A stretch of 64,000 bases of DNA from Albidovulum sediminis (GTDB lineage: Bacteria > Pseudomonadota > Alphaproteobacteria > Rhodobacterales > Rhodobacteraceae). Below the pieces are notes generated by a model, which saw only the letters and a list, made by a program, of their open reading frames with translations, was not told the origin of the DNA and searched no databases. This document shows positions 1-8,479 of the stretch, piece by piece. A program made the position numbers and the translations under genes. The stretch spans positions 1-64,000 of the forward strand of contig NZ_JAOCQF010000005.1 in the NCBI RefSeq assembly GCF_025380365.1. The letters are read 5' to 3'. Position 1 is the first letter of the stretch. The number at the start of each line of letters is the position of its first letter.

Positions 1-96
1 TTCTTCGATACCACGGCCTGATCCCTTCAATCTGTGAAACTCGGTCAGACCGTGACACACAAATTGAGGATGACCCCATTTAAGGGCTACGCGACA
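1..96. mobile_element. Terminal end of a TniABQ-type transposon, body to the left
   Basis: Read on the minus strand inward from 96, the sequence starts TGTCGCGTAGCCCTTAAA. This is nearly the same as the ends at 9354, 14237 and 17742. One copy of the 18 bp end motif lies at 71-89; a second copy at the expected 41 bp spacing is not visible. No coding sequence is evident in these 96 bases. Host sequence begins at 97 inside a truncated gene, so 96/97 is an insertion junction. The five bases after it (CCTCG) do not match those outside any other end in the window. Confidence 0.75.
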
Positions 97-338
97 CCTC
101 GCTGACCTTCGGATACTTCTTCCTTGGTCTCGACGCGATTCTGGGGTTCTGGCTGGCCTATATCTTCACACGGCTGCTCGGCGCATCGTTTGGTGATTTT
201 CTGTCGCAGCCAACCCAGTATGGCGGCCTTGGCCTTGGCACAATTATCACCAGCGCCCTGTTTCTAAGCGCGATCATTGCAATCGTGGTCTGGATCAGCG
301 CAACCCGGCGCGCTGAAGATCGGCTAGCGATGAATTAG
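97..338 (+). pseudogene. 3' fragment of a COG4705-type membrane protein
   Basis: An open frame from the transposon junction to a TAG at 336-338 gives about 79 residues. Two hydrophobic segments are visible, with a central GASFGDFLSQP stretch, a GGLGLGT stretch and a basic C-terminus. The pattern fits the last two helices of the COG4705 'uncharacterized membrane-anchored protein' family, whose full members are roughly three times longer. There is no start codon; the N-terminal part was lost at the transposon junction. It is probably not functional. The family assignment is from memory of the motif. Confidence 0.7.
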
Positions 339-343
339 CTAAT

Positions 344-381
344 CTGCTGCTGCCTTTTGTCCTTCAGTGAGGCAGCAGCAG
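344..381. terminator. 12 bp stem hairpin between convergent genes
   Basis: Perfect arms CTGCTGCTGCCT (344-355) and AGGCAGCAGCAG (370-381) surround a 14-base loop. It lies just after the truncated membrane-protein gene and before the convergent end of the LysR gene. No good T-run follows on either strand, so it is a stable hairpin and perhaps a weak terminator. The rest of 382-496 shows nothing else. Confidence 0.45.
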
Positions 382-496
382 TTCCGCATTTGAGTGATCT
401 CGCATCGGCGAGTTTCAAGAGGATTGAAGAGATCATTTTTACGGCCTTTGAATTTGGTCCCCCTAGCGTTTGGACGCCGATGTTGCCAATCTGGGA

Positions 497-1405
497 TCAA
501 ACAAGCAAATCAGGTGTTTTCTTCTGCACAGTGGCGGGGATCGTCAGGAATCGCTGCTCGGTCTTTGACAGTGTGCGTTCCCTGTGGCGCAGAACATGGA
601 ATGCGCGGTGCGGCAGATCAAATGGTACTTCAACCAGCGCACCAGCACGTAGCGCCTCTTGCACCACCAATACCGACAACAGGCTTGCCCCGGCACCCGC
701 TGTCACGGCGGCCCGCACGGCCTCGTTGGATGGCAGTTCCAACGACATGACAATCTTGCCGATCGGCACGCCTGCACGCTGCACCACGTCTTCGAACAAA
801 GCACGTGTGCCCGATCCGGGTTCGCGCAAAACCCACGGGCTCGCTGAGATCTCGCGCCCTAATGGCGGGCGTTGCGTCCAGGGATGTCCTGGCGCCACGA
901 CCAAGGCCAGACGGTCGCCGGGTATGGTGCTAGAGGACAAGGCAAAGTTGTCGACGGAGCCTTCCACAAATCCCAGATCAGCGGACAGATTTGCCACCGC
1001 TGCCGTAACCTGTGCCGTGTTGCCGATGGTCAATGTCAATGTGATGCCTGGGTAATCCTCGCGAAAGCGTTGCATGAGGGGCGGCAACCAATAGTTTCCC
1101 ACGGTCTGGCTGGCCGCCAGCCGCAACGTGCCGCGCGTGGCACCGGCGAGATCATTCAGGACGCGCACCGCCGTATCGGCGCGGGCCAGCACGGCGCGCG
1201 CCTCGGCCAGAAATTCCCGTCCTGTAGGGGTCAGCACGATCCGGCGACCGATCCTGTCGAACAGGTGCACAACGTGCCGATCCTCAAGTGCTGCGATGGC
1301 CGCTGACGCCGCACTTTGCGTCAGGTTCAGGGCCACCGCCGCCCGGGTCATATGTTCGCGCTCGGCTACGGCCACAAAGATGCGCAACTGATCCAGCGTC
1401 ATCAT
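497..1405 (-). CDS. LysR-family regulator next to the YeiH-type exporter
   Basis: A 302-residue protein with an N-terminal winged helix-turn-helix (about residues 3-62, with the LysR-typical LNLTQSAASAAIAALE recognition region) and a substrate-binding domain from about residue 90. The ATG at 1403-1405 directly follows the TAG of the yeiH gene, so the two are translationally coupled; a second ATG follows at once. In enterobacteria a LysR protein (YeiE) also neighbours yeiH. Control of the exporter and perhaps of sulfite-stress genes is therefore plausible but inferred. The effector is unknown. Confidence 0.85.
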   Translation of the reverse strand: MMTLDQLRIFVAVAEREHMTRAAVALNLTQSAASAAIAALEDRHVVHLFDRIGRRIVLTPTGREFLAEARAVLARADTAVRVLNDLAGATRGTLRLAASQTVGNYWLPPLMQRFREDYPGITLTLTIGNTAQVTAAVANLSADLGFVEGSVDNFALSSSTIPGDRLALVVAPGHPWTQRPPLGREISASPWVLREPGSGTRALFEDVVQRAGVPIGKIVMSLELPSNEAVRAAVTAGAGASLLSVLVVQEALRAGALVEVPFDLPHRAFHVLRHRERTLSKTEQRFLTIPATVQKKTPDLLV

Positions 1406-2467
1406 CTACACCCCCGCCAGCGTCACTAGCGCCAGACTGAACAGCGTGATGAACAGCCACGATCCGGCCCCCAGCAGCGCCGGGCGGATGCCCTCGGCGG
1501 CCAGTTTGCGCATGTCGGTCGAAAGCCCCATCGCAGCCAGCGCCACCGCGAGCAGGAACTGAGTACCGGTGGCCACGGGCGACAGTACCGCTTGCGACAC
1601 CCAACCAGTGCTGGCCACGCCCACCATGCCGACAAAGCCCAGCACGAACCACGGGACCGGCGGAGCTGACCGGGCTGCGGATTTGCCGGGATGATGCCGC
1701 GCCTTGCGCACGGCCAGTGCCCCCAGCATCAGCACCATCGGGGCCAGCATCATTACCCGGGTCAGTTTGGCGATGGTGCCGAAATGGCCAGCTTCGGTAC
1801 CACGCTGATAGGCAGCGGCAACCACCTGCGCCACTTCATGGATCGATGCTCCGGCCCAAAGACCGAAGGCATGAGGGCCCATGTTCAGCATCCCGGCCAA
1901 CACGGGATAAAGCACCATCGAGGCCGATCCAAACACCGTGACACAAGCAACAGCATAAGCCACATCCTCATCTCGCCCGCGTGTCACGGTATTGGTTGCG
2001 ATTACCGCTGAAGCCCCGCAGATCGATGTGCCCGCCGCGATCAACTCGGTCAGTTTGGCATCAACGCCCAGAAACCGCCCCAGCCAGATGGTGAAGGCAA
2101 ACGTCGAAACCAGCGTTGCCACGATGATCAGCACGCCCATGCCACCCACCGCCATCACCTGTTCGATGGTCAGTTGCAGCCCAAGCAAAACGATCCCCGC
2201 CCGCAAGACCCGCTTGAGGCTGAACGCAACGCCGGCCCGCGCACGCATCGATGTGCCGATCAGGTTGTGAAACGCCATGCCAATCAGGATCGACAAGATG
2301 AGCGGACTGAGAATGCCAACCCCGGGCAGCAGTCGCAAGGCAAAGGCCGCGCAGGCGATCAGGGTGGTCAGAAGCAACCCCGGCAGAACCGGGTGTGCGA
2401 TAGGAGCGGATTTGGGCGGATGGGTCAGCGTGCTGTCGGTCAAGGTCGGATACTCCTGTGCTGACAT
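1406..2467 (-). CDS. yeiH: YeiH/UPF0324 family putative sulfate exporter
   Basis: Inner-membrane protein of 353 residues with about ten hydrophobic segments and the family signature [15 protein letters not shown] in the middle. YeiH proteins are annotated as putative sulfate exporters. The sulfite dehydrogenase genes lie directly upstream on the same strand, and export of the sulfate they produce would make sense. The ATG at 2467 was chosen because the protein then starts MSAQEYP and has the family's usual length; an ATG 87 bases upstream would add an unlikely hydrophobic extension. The gene is coupled to the LysR gene behind it. Confidence 0.85.
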   Translation of the reverse strand: MSAQEYPTLTDSTLTHPPKSAPIAHPVLPGLLLTTLIACAAFALRLLPGVGILSPLILSILIGMAFHNLIGTSMRARAGVAFSLKRVLRAGIVLLGLQLTIEQVMAVGGMGVLIIVATLVSTFAFTIWLGRFLGVDAKLTELIAAGTSICGASAVIATNTVTRGRDEDVAYAVACVTVFGSASMVLYPVLAGMLNMGPHAFGLWAGASIHEVAQVVAAAYQRGTEAGHFGTIAKLTRVMMLAPMVLMLGALAVRKARHHPGKSAARSAPPVPWFVLGFVGMVGVASTGWVSQAVLSPVATGTQFLLAVALAAMGLSTDMRKLAAEGIRPALLGAGSWLFITLFSLALVTLAGV

Positions 2468-2594
2468 CGCAATACCGCGCACCAAACAAACAATCCAACT
2501 GATTGATATGATGATTTCCATCGAGATTACTTGTTGAAGTAAAAGCTGGCGCAAAGAACAGCGCCGCCAAGGTGGCCCCGGCGGCGCTTCTTTA

Positions 2595-2900
2595 TCAATA
2601 CTGTGCAGCCAGATAGGCGGTAATTGCCGCAGCGTCGCTCTCGGTTATCGGTGCGCCATACACCACAACCATCTTGTGCACCTCGGCCTCCCAGAACTTG
2701 GCACCTTTGCCGGGTGGCTGGTAATTGATGTAATCGGCGGAATGGCAGGTACCGCAATTCGCCTCGGCCACCTCCAGCCCGTCACCAGGTCGAAGAATAG
2801 CAGTTTCATTCTCATAGGGGATTTCATAATTGACGGGTTCCGCGTTGGCAGCACCACACAGCGCCAGTCCGGCAAACACAACGACTTGAAGCGTTTTCAT
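2595..2900 (-). CDS. sorB: Periplasmic c-type cytochrome, SorB-like subunit of sulfite dehydrogenase
   Basis: About 101 residues: a signal peptide ([20 protein letters not shown], about 20 residues) and one haem-binding CGTCH motif at C49, C52 and H53, with a probable Met ligand near the C-terminus. Small monohaem cytochromes encoded right after a SorA protein accept electrons from the molybdenum centre during sulfite oxidation. Three ATGs in a row occur at 2906, 2903 and 2900. The third is best placed behind the GGAG at 2910-2907. That Shine-Dalgarno overlaps the sorA stop, so the pair is coupled. Confidence 0.88.
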   Translation of the reverse strand: MKTLQVVVFAGLALCGAANAEPVNYEIPYENETAILRPGDGLEVAEANCGTCHSADYINYQPPGKGAKFWEAEVHKMVVVYGAPITESDAAAITAYLAAQY

Positions 2901-2909
2901 CATCATCTC

Positions 2910-4112
2910 CTAAGCTGCCGTGACATGGGTGGTTTCCACGACATTTCGCATGTAGCCAGACGGGTTCCAAAGCGCATCCAGAGGTTGCGACTGACCGATG
3001 CGGTTGGTAGCGCGCACCATCAGGGCCACGTCACCTGCGCCAACGGGCAGCGCAATCGTCCATTCGCGGAACGAATACTTGCCCAGATCCTCACCCAGTT
3101 TGGCGCGGTTCCAGGTCTGCCCGCCATCAGCCGACAGGCTGACATCGCTGACCCCGTAGCCGCCATCGAACGCAATGCCGCGCAGGGCCAGCGGGGCATT
3201 TGCCGCGACCTTTGCCCCATTCACCACGTTGGTGATGAACGACCGCACGTTGAACCGCGCGATCGGCAACGTATGGGCGGCAATGGTACCGGGTTCAATA
3301 CAGGCGCAGGTATTGGCCGGAATGCGGTAGGCCTTTGCCATCCAGAACGAGTCGAGTGCTGTGTCACGGACTGTGATCTGGTTCAGATGTTTGACCCAAT
3401 AGGTGCCGTAATGCCCCGGTACCACCAGCCGCAGCGGAAAACCGTTCAGCCAGGGCAAGTCTTCGCCGTTCATCGCCCAGGCCAGCATCACTTCGCCGTC
3501 CAAAGCGTGCTCCAGTTCCAAAGCCTTGGTGAAATCCGGTGTCTCCACCAGAACCGGGCCATCCAGTCCATCAAAGGCGACCTCGATCGCACCGTCTTGA
3601 ACGCCCGCCTTCTCCAATACAGATTTCAGCGAAACTCCGGTCCAGCGGGCATTGCCCATCAGCCCGTTGCCTGCCTGCCCACCCGCCACGCGCGGCATGG
3701 TGAAGCCACGGCTGTTGCCAGAACATTGATGCACCGCCACCAGATCAACCGTGTCGAACTGTGATTTCAGGTCAGACAGAGACAGTGAAAGCGAGGTTTC
3801 AACTTTACCACCAACTGCCAGCCGGAAGGTTTCCGGGTCGATCTCGGTTGGGATGTCTGCCAAATGATAGCGCACGAAGAAGGCATCGTTTGGTGTCAGC
3901 AAGCTCTCGTTGAAGACCGCGAAGGGCGTCTCCAGCTGCGGTGGGCGCGCCGACAAGCCCAACAACGGACGCTTGCCCGGATAAGTTACAAGCTGGCGAT
4001 CCCCGTTCTCGAACCCCAAGGACACGGTTTCGGCCAACGACTGCGTGCCTCCAAGCATGGCAAAGCCAGCGGCGGCTCCGGCGGATGCGATGATCTGTCG
4101 TCTGTTGAACAT
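2910..4112 (-). CDS. sorA: Sulfite dehydrogenase molybdopterin subunit (SorA-like, Tat-exported)
   Basis: A 400-residue protein of the sulfite oxidase family. The N-terminus carries a twin-arginine signal (NRRQIIASAGAAAGFAMLGG). The molybdenum-ligating cysteine is in AVHQCSGNSRG, at about C130. A central oxidoreductase domain is followed by a C-terminal dimerisation domain (about 275-395, with the SADGGQTW motif typical of the family). It oxidises sulfite to sulfate in the periplasm and passes electrons to SorB. The ATG at 4112 follows a strong GAGGAGG; an in-frame ATG seven codons upstream is less likely. A candidate ECF promoter lies at 4209-4184. Confidence 0.92.
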   Translation of the reverse strand: MFNRRQIIASAGAAAGFAMLGGTQSLAETVSLGFENGDRQLVTYPGKRPLLGLSARPPQLETPFAVFNESLLTPNDAFFVRYHLADIPTEIDPETFRLAVGGKVETSLSLSLSDLKSQFDTVDLVAVHQCSGNSRGFTMPRVAGGQAGNGLMGNARWTGVSLKSVLEKAGVQDGAIEVAFDGLDGPVLVETPDFTKALELEHALDGEVMLAWAMNGEDLPWLNGFPLRLVVPGHYGTYWVKHLNQITVRDTALDSFWMAKAYRIPANTCACIEPGTIAAHTLPIARFNVRSFITNVVNGAKVAANAPLALRGIAFDGGYGVSDVSLSADGGQTWNRAKLGEDLGKYSFREWTIALPVGAGDVALMVRATNRIGQSQPLDALWNPSGYMRNVVETTHVTAA

Positions 4113-4183
4113 GGTTTTCCTCCTCTGTGACACGGCGCTTTAGTTGCGGAGTTGGCCCCCGATTTTGGCGCTTAAGGTGAAAA

Positions 4184-4209
4184 GACGATTGTCAGGCCCA
4201 GTTTATTCC
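4184..4209 (-). promoter_or_regulatory. Candidate ECF sigma promoter for sorAB
   Basis: On the minus strand GGAATAA (4209-4203) is followed after 15 bases by CGTC (4187-4184), about 70 bases before the sorA ATG. The same layout, GGGATTA-N15-CGTC, occurs upstream of the secreted repeat gene at 5695-5720. GGAA-type -35 and CGTC -10 elements are typical of ECF sigma factors, and an ECF gene lies next door. Use by that sigma is inferred. Confidence 0.5.
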
Positions 4210-4236
4210 TTGCCACGCAGAATTATTTTGGCGCGG

Positions 4237-5055
4237 TCAGCCAAGACAGGGTTGCCGCGCCTCGGTCAGCGCCAGCAAAAGATCGGGATGTGTCTGATCC
4301 GGCGCACCCGTCGCACGACGCAGGGCCAGCGCGAGCGTGGCAAAACGGGCCGGATCCATCGACCGCGACACAAGCGTATACCGCGACCCGGTATCGGCCC
4401 ATTGTGCCAGTAGGGTCTGGCCGTTATCGATGATCTGCATCGTTGGCGGCTGGCCTGCGACGTTGGTCCGGATGTAGAGACCAATGTGACAGCCTGAAGC
4501 GCCGGCGAACTTCCGCGCTACGGCTATTTCACCCGAGGGCAGCGTCATGCGGGTCACGGCGATTTGCCGCAGTCCATTGGACTTCATCAGTGGTGCAATC
4601 GGATCGGTCTGTTCGACCTGCTTAGGGTCAGAGCCAGCGGTCGGTACAACGGCAACACCCAAAGTAGCGTCGAAATCTGCGACCATCGCGGCGATGTCTA
4701 ACTCTTGTATCGCTGCCATCTGCACCGAAGCTGCGCCGATACCCGGGCGCAAAGCATCCGCCCACCACATACCGCCGACCGTCAAAGCCACCATAGTTGC
4801 GGCAAGGGCTGCCCCAAGGCCAGCCCGCAAGTACCACGGGGCGGCGCGGTCGCGAATGGTGTCGGGAAGAGTGATGACCACAGTCTCAGATCCGATGGCC
4901 GCGACCTGCGCCCGCATCGCCTGATACTGCGCCACAGTCCGGGCCAGAACGGGGTCGCGCGCGATCTCGGCGGCAATGTCTGCCGCGTCGTGCGGCGACA
5001 TCTCACCATCGACATAGGCGCTGATCCTGTCGGCACCGGACAAAGGTTCAGCCAT
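4237..5055 (-). CDS. Membrane anti-sigma factor paired with the ECF sigma gene
   Basis: A 272-residue protein. The cytoplasmic N-terminus (ISAYVDGEMSPHDAADIAAEIA) looks like an anti-sigma binding helix bundle. A single transmembrane segment lies at about residues 77-98, followed by a periplasmic domain that includes CHIGLYIRT and ends near a Cys. The ATG at 5055 overlaps the sigma stop by 8 bases and follows a GGGAG. It presumably holds the sigma factor at the membrane until a periplasmic signal, perhaps sulfite, arrives. The signal is inferred from the sorAB neighbours only. Confidence 0.82.
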   Translation of the reverse strand: MAEPLSGADRISAYVDGEMSPHDAADIAAEIARDPVLARTVAQYQAMRAQVAAIGSETVVITLPDTIRDRAAPWYLRAGLGAALAATMVALTVGGMWWADALRPGIGAASVQMAAIQELDIAAMVADFDATLGVAVVPTAGSDPKQVEQTDPIAPLMKSNGLRQIAVTRMTLPSGEIAVARKFAGASGCHIGLYIRTNVAGQPPTMQIIDNGQTLLAQWADTGSRYTLVSRSMDPARFATLALALRRATGAPDQTHPDLLLALTEARQPCLG

Positions 5056-5578
5056 GTCGCACTCCCTTGTCTTGCCCCGGAAAGGCCACCACATTCACAT
5101 CCGACAACTGTACCTCCAATGCAGCGCGGGCGCGGCTGACCCGGCTCATCACAGTGCCACGGTTGATCCCAAGCATGATCGCCGTTTCGTCATAGCTAAA
5201 GCCGCCGATATCCACCAGCGCCAGCACGTCGCGGTGGTCGGGCGATAAATGGAAGAACGCTTCTCGCACAGCAAGACGCGCAACGGTGGCATCTATGCGC
5301 GCAGCGGCGGCATTGTTTGCCTCATCAATTGCGCCGAGCAGCGCCCGCTGACGCCGGGACGACCGAAGCTGATCGATCCAGACGTTACGCGCAATCGTGA
5401 ACAACCAGGCCCGAAAGCTGCGTTCATTTTCTGGGCCGCCGGCGCTTGACAATGCGCGCACCACGCAATCTTGCACCAGATCTCTTGCCTGATCCCGATT
5501 GCGCGTGAGGGCCAGCGCATATCCGAACAGTCTGCTGCCCGCAGTGGTCAGCATCCGGCGTTGATCGGCGTTCAGCAC
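5048..5578 (-). CDS. ECF RNA polymerase sigma factor
   Basis: A 176-residue protein with sigma region 2 (about 15-80; RDQARDLVQDCVVRAL and RSFRAWLFTIARNVWIDQLR) and region 4 (about 115-165; GGFSYDETAIMLGINRGTVMSRVSRAR). It has the usual length for the ECF class and no extra domains. It is cotranscribed with the downstream anti-sigma gene through an 8-base overlap. Likely targets are the two GGRATWA-N15-CGTC promoters that flank the sigma/anti-sigma pair, one before sorA and one before the secreted repeat gene. Confidence 0.9.
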   Translation of the reverse strand: MLNADQRRMLTTAGSRLFGYALALTRNRDQARDLVQDCVVRALSSAGGPENERSFRAWLFTIARNVWIDQLRSSRRQRALLGAIDEANNAAAARIDATVARLAVREAFFHLSPDHRDVLALVDIGGFSYDETAIMLGINRGTVMSRVSRARAALEVQLSDVNVVAFPGQDKGVRHG

Positions 5579-5694
5579 AGTTGGCTCCTCCTCCGACCAA
5601 CCCTAGAGCCCATCTGCGTCAAACGCACGAATTTTAGGACCGTCGCTGTTAAGGCGTAAAAAACCACCCTCATGCAAATTTATTTTGCGGCGTC

Positions 5695-5720
5695 GGGATT
5701 ATTCTCTGAACGCCTGCGTC
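5695..5720 (+). promoter_or_regulatory. Candidate ECF sigma promoter for the secreted repeat gene
   Basis: GGGATTA (5695-5701), then 15 bases, then CGTC (5717-5720), 54 bases before the ATG at 5775. Spacing is identical to the candidate upstream of sorA. The divergent sigma gene starts at 5578, so this 196-base spacer may carry promoters in both directions; no matching element was found facing the sigma gene. Confidence 0.5.
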
Positions 5721-5774
5721 ATTCCTTGCAGATGCCGCGAAAATCGCCGCATCCCTTAAACGGGAGTGACCATC

Positions 5775-6146
5775 ATGAACCGCCTTTTGACCTCTGCCTT
5801 CGCGCTGATCCTCGCTGCTGGCAGTGCGCTTGCCGCGCCGACCATGACCGCCGAAAACGCTGGTGGCGCGATGCTGACCAATGCCGATGGGATGACGCTA
5901 TACACCTTTGACAAGGACGCCGAGGGTGTTTCGAACTGCGCAGGCGAGTGTGCGGCGATCTGGCCGATGTTGGCCGCCACTGCGGATGACAAGGCCGAGG
6001 GCGACTATGCCGTGATTGACCGCGCCGACGGCACCAAACAGTGGACCTACAAAGGCAAACCGCTTTACACCTTTGCCAAGGACGCCGCCGCTGGCGACGT
6101 GATGGGCGACGGCGTAAAGGGTGTCTGGCATATCGCCCGGCCCTGA
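5775..6146 (+). CDS. Secreted repeat protein (COG4315/PF03640 type)
   Basis: A 123-residue exported protein. The signal peptide (NRLLTSAFALILAAGSALA) is followed by two copies of the short family repeat: GMTLYTFDKD with CAGECAAIWPML, then GKPLYTFAKDAAAGDVMGDGVKGVWHIA. The function is unknown; family members are often found near ECF genes. The ATG at 5775 sits 8 bases behind GGGAG. A GTG at 5766 is in frame but overlaps that Shine-Dalgarno. A candidate ECF promoter precedes it, and a second ECF sigma gene follows 42 bases downstream. Confidence 0.85.
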   Translation: MNRLLTSAFALILAAGSALAAPTMTAENAGGAMLTNADGMTLYTFDKDAEGVSNCAGECAAIWPMLAATADDKAEGDYAVIDRADGTKQWTYKGKPLYTFAKDAAAGDVMGDGVKGVWHIARP

Positions 6147-6188
6147 TCTTTGAACGCCCACCTTCATCCCTGACAGAAAGCCCACCGC

Positions 6189-6713
6189 ATGACGGTCCTG
6201 GACGACATCGAGGCCTCGATCCCGGCGCTGCGGCGCTATGCACGGGCCTTGGTGCGCGACCGCGACCGGGCGGATGACCTTGTGCAGGATTGTCTGGAAC
6301 GGGCCGTTGCCAAACGCCATCTGTGGCGCGGTGACGGCCCGGTTCAGGCCTGGCTGTTCCGTATTCTGATCAACAGATACCGCGATCTGCAACGCCAGAA
6401 CCCAAGCCCCGGCCATCTGGTCGCCATCGAGGATCTGACGCATGAGCCAGCACAGGGCGGCAGTCAGGAATCTAGCCTCGCCCTGCGCGAGGTGCGCGAT
6501 GCAATGGCCCGCCTGCCGGGTGATCAGCGTGAGGCACTGCTGATCGTCGCGCTGGAAGGCAAAAGCTTTGATCAGGCGGCCAGCCTGCTGGATATTCCGA
6601 AGGGCACGCTGATGTCGCGGCTGGCCCGCGCACGCGCCACATTGCGCCTGTTGACCGGGCGAAATGTCGGACCGACACAAACAAAGGGGCCAAGCCAAGG
6701 GGCCAGACCATGA
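6189..6713 (+). CDS. Second ECF RNA polymerase sigma factor
   Basis: A 174-residue protein with sigma region 2 (RDRADDLVQDCLERAVAK and VQAWLFRILINRYRDLQR) and region 4 (GKSFDQAASLLDIPKGTLMSRLARAR). It differs enough from the sigma encoded at 5048-5578 to be a separate regulator. The stop overlaps the next gene's ATG by four bases (ATGA at 6710), so its anti-sigma is made in step with it. No Cys or other sensory motif is visible. The target promoter is not identified. Confidence 0.9.
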   Translation: MTVLDDIEASIPALRRYARALVRDRDRADDLVQDCLERAVAKRHLWRGDGPVQAWLFRILINRYRDLQRQNPSPGHLVAIEDLTHEPAQGGSQESSLALREVRDAMARLPGDQREALLIVALEGKSFDQAASLLDIPKGTLMSRLARARATLRLLTGRNVGPTQTKGPSQGARP

Positions 6714-7495
6714 GTGACCAGACTGCCCTTACTGAAGCCGAATTGCTGGATTTTGCGGCCGGCCAGCTGCCGGCCGATGCGATGTCGGCCCTGGTAGCTC
6801 GGTTGGCTGATGATCCCGCTGCTCGGGCCACTCTGGCAGAATGGCAGCGCCAGGACGCAGCCATTGAGGCACTTTATCAACCTGTCGCGCGCGAACCCGT
6901 GCCGTACCGGCTGACCGATGTGATACGCCGAGCAGAGGCGGAAGATAGTGCCAAAGCCAATGGCCGACCGCAAACCAGACTTTGGCTGGTCGCCGCAACA
7001 ATTGCCGCGCTGGCCGTAGGCACCGGGGCAGGCTGGTTCGCCCGCGATCTGACGTCGCCTGCCCCCATGTCCCAAACGCTCGCAGCCAACGCCATGCGGG
7101 CCTATGACACATATGTGGTCGAGGTAGCCCACCCTGTTGAAGTTGCGGCGTCCGATGCTGATCATCTGAACGCCTGGATGTCGAAACGCCTGGGGCATGA
7201 AACCCGACCCCCTGATTTTGCCGCTGCAGGATTTACCCTGATGGGGGGGCGGATTGTGCCCTCCGAACAGGGTGCGGCGGCGCTGTACATGTACGACAAT
7301 GCGCAGGGCGAGCGCATCACGCTCTACATCGCGCCGCAAGGGGCCAGCAGTACGACGGCTTTTCAGTTTGCACAGGAAGGCGCCACCAGCAGCTTTTACT
7401 GGATGGACCGTGATCTGAGCTATGCGGTCGTCGGCACCGTCCCGCGAGAGGTTCTGCGAAGCATCGCCTTGGCCGCTTACGATCAGTTGATCTGA
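6710..7495 (+). CDS. Anti-sigma factor for the second ECF sigma
   Basis: A 261-residue protein. The N-terminal cytoplasmic region begins ALTEAELLDFAAGQLPADAM (typical anti-sigma helices). One membrane segment lies at about 86-106 (LWLVAATIAALAVGTGAGWF), and a periplasmic domain of about 150 residues follows (SKRLGHETRPPDF, YMYDNAQGERITLYIAP, then SSFYWMDRDLSYAVVG). This C-terminal pattern is common in alphaproteobacterial anti-sigma factors. The signal is unknown. Confidence 0.85.
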   Translation: MSDQTALTEAELLDFAAGQLPADAMSALVARLADDPAARATLAEWQRQDAAIEALYQPVAREPVPYRLTDVIRRAEAEDSAKANGRPQTRLWLVAATIAALAVGTGAGWFARDLTSPAPMSQTLAANAMRAYDTYVVEVAHPVEVAASDADHLNAWMSKRLGHETRPPDFAAAGFTLMGGRIVPSEQGAAALYMYDNAQGERITLYIAPQGASSTTAFQFAQEGATSSFYWMDRDLSYAVVGTVPREVLRSIALAAYDQLI

Positions 7496-7572
7496 CAGAC
7501 CTTAAACACCCCGCAAAATTCTGCGGTCCCGGCCGGGGCTTCAGATATCCATCTAAGACAAAGGAACATCCC

Positions 7573-8370
7573 ATGCAGATGAAACCATTCATTCTGACGA
7601 CCCTGCTGCTTTCTGCTCCGGCATATGCTCAGGGAACGGCCCTTTACGATCCAACCATTGAGCACATGCCAAAAGACGGCATCGTTACCCTTTACGGGGC
7701 GGGCGGGCCGAATACGGCGTTTCAGAAGGTTGCCGATGTCTGGCAGGCCAAAAACGGAAAAGCGATCAAGATCATCGCCGGTCCTGAGGCCACATGGTCA
7801 AAGGACGCACAGGCCAACGCCGATATTCTGTGGGGCACCTCGGAGCAGTCGATGACGGCGTTTCTGGAAACCTACCTGACCTTCAAATCGTCAGAGGTCG
7901 AGCCGATCTACATCCGTCCGACGATCATTGCGGTCAAGGCGGGCAATCCCAAGGCAATAGCCGGATTTGACGATCTGCTGAAGCCGGGCATCAAAATCGT
8001 TGTCACCGAAGGCGCCGGCGTGTCCAACACCTCAGGCACAGGGACGTGGGAAGATATCGCAGGCAGGCTCGGCAAACTCTCAGATGTCACAGCCTTTCGC
8101 CAGAATATTGTGGTGTACGCCAAGGGCTCGGGCGCAAGTTTCAAGGCGTTTCAGGAAATGGACGCCGATGCCTGGATCACCTGGCCAGATTGGCCCATTA
8201 CCCATGACGATGTCCTCGACCAGGTCAATATCGCGGCAGACCGGACAATCTGGCGGGACGTCAACGTCGCGTTGTCGCCGGATGCCGATCCGGAAGCCAA
8301 GGAATTTCTGACATTTCTTGTCAGCAACGAAGCGCAAGAAATCATGTTGACCGAAGGATGGGTGCGGTGA
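7573..8370 (+). CDS. AcfC-like periplasmic substrate-binding protein
   Basis: A 265-residue secreted protein: signal peptide (MKPFILTTLLLSAPAYAQ), then a ModA/sulfate-binding-like fold with VTLYGAGGPNTAFQKVADVW, ADILWGTSEQSM, PTIIAVKAGNPKAI and a closing SNEAQEIMLTEGWVR. The closest family I recognise is AcfC (accessory colonization factor C), a lone oxyanion-type binding protein. There is no permease or ATPase gene beside it, so either the transporter is elsewhere or it works as a sensor or binder. It starts 77 bases after the anti-sigma gene. Confidence 0.7.
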   Translation: MQMKPFILTTLLLSAPAYAQGTALYDPTIEHMPKDGIVTLYGAGGPNTAFQKVADVWQAKNGKAIKIIAGPEATWSKDAQANADILWGTSEQSMTAFLETYLTFKSSEVEPIYIRPTIIAVKAGNPKAIAGFDDLLKPGIKIVVTEGAGVSNTSGTGTWEDIAGRLGKLSDVTAFRQNIVVYAKGSGASFKAFQEMDADAWITWPDWPITHDDVLDQVNIAADRTIWRDVNVALSPDADPEAKEFLTFLVSNEAQEIMLTEGWVR

Positions 8371-8403
8371 TCAGCACTCGCACGCCACGAATGCGTTGCA
8401 AGA

Positions 8404-8419
8404 CCGTATTGCAATACGG
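8404..8419. promoter_or_regulatory. Perfect 16 bp palindrome upstream of the DUF411 gene
   Basis: CCGTATTGCAATACGG is fully self-complementary. It lies 61 bases before the GTG at 8480, between the AcfC-like gene and the DUF411 gene. A palindrome without loop suits a dimeric repressor or MerR-type operator better than an RNA hairpin. No regulator gene is adjacent. Confidence 0.4.
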
Positions 8420-8479
8420 CAGACTTGATCGCTGACATCAGAGATTTTTTGGCTGTCGCCAGCAAAAGGAGTAACATGA

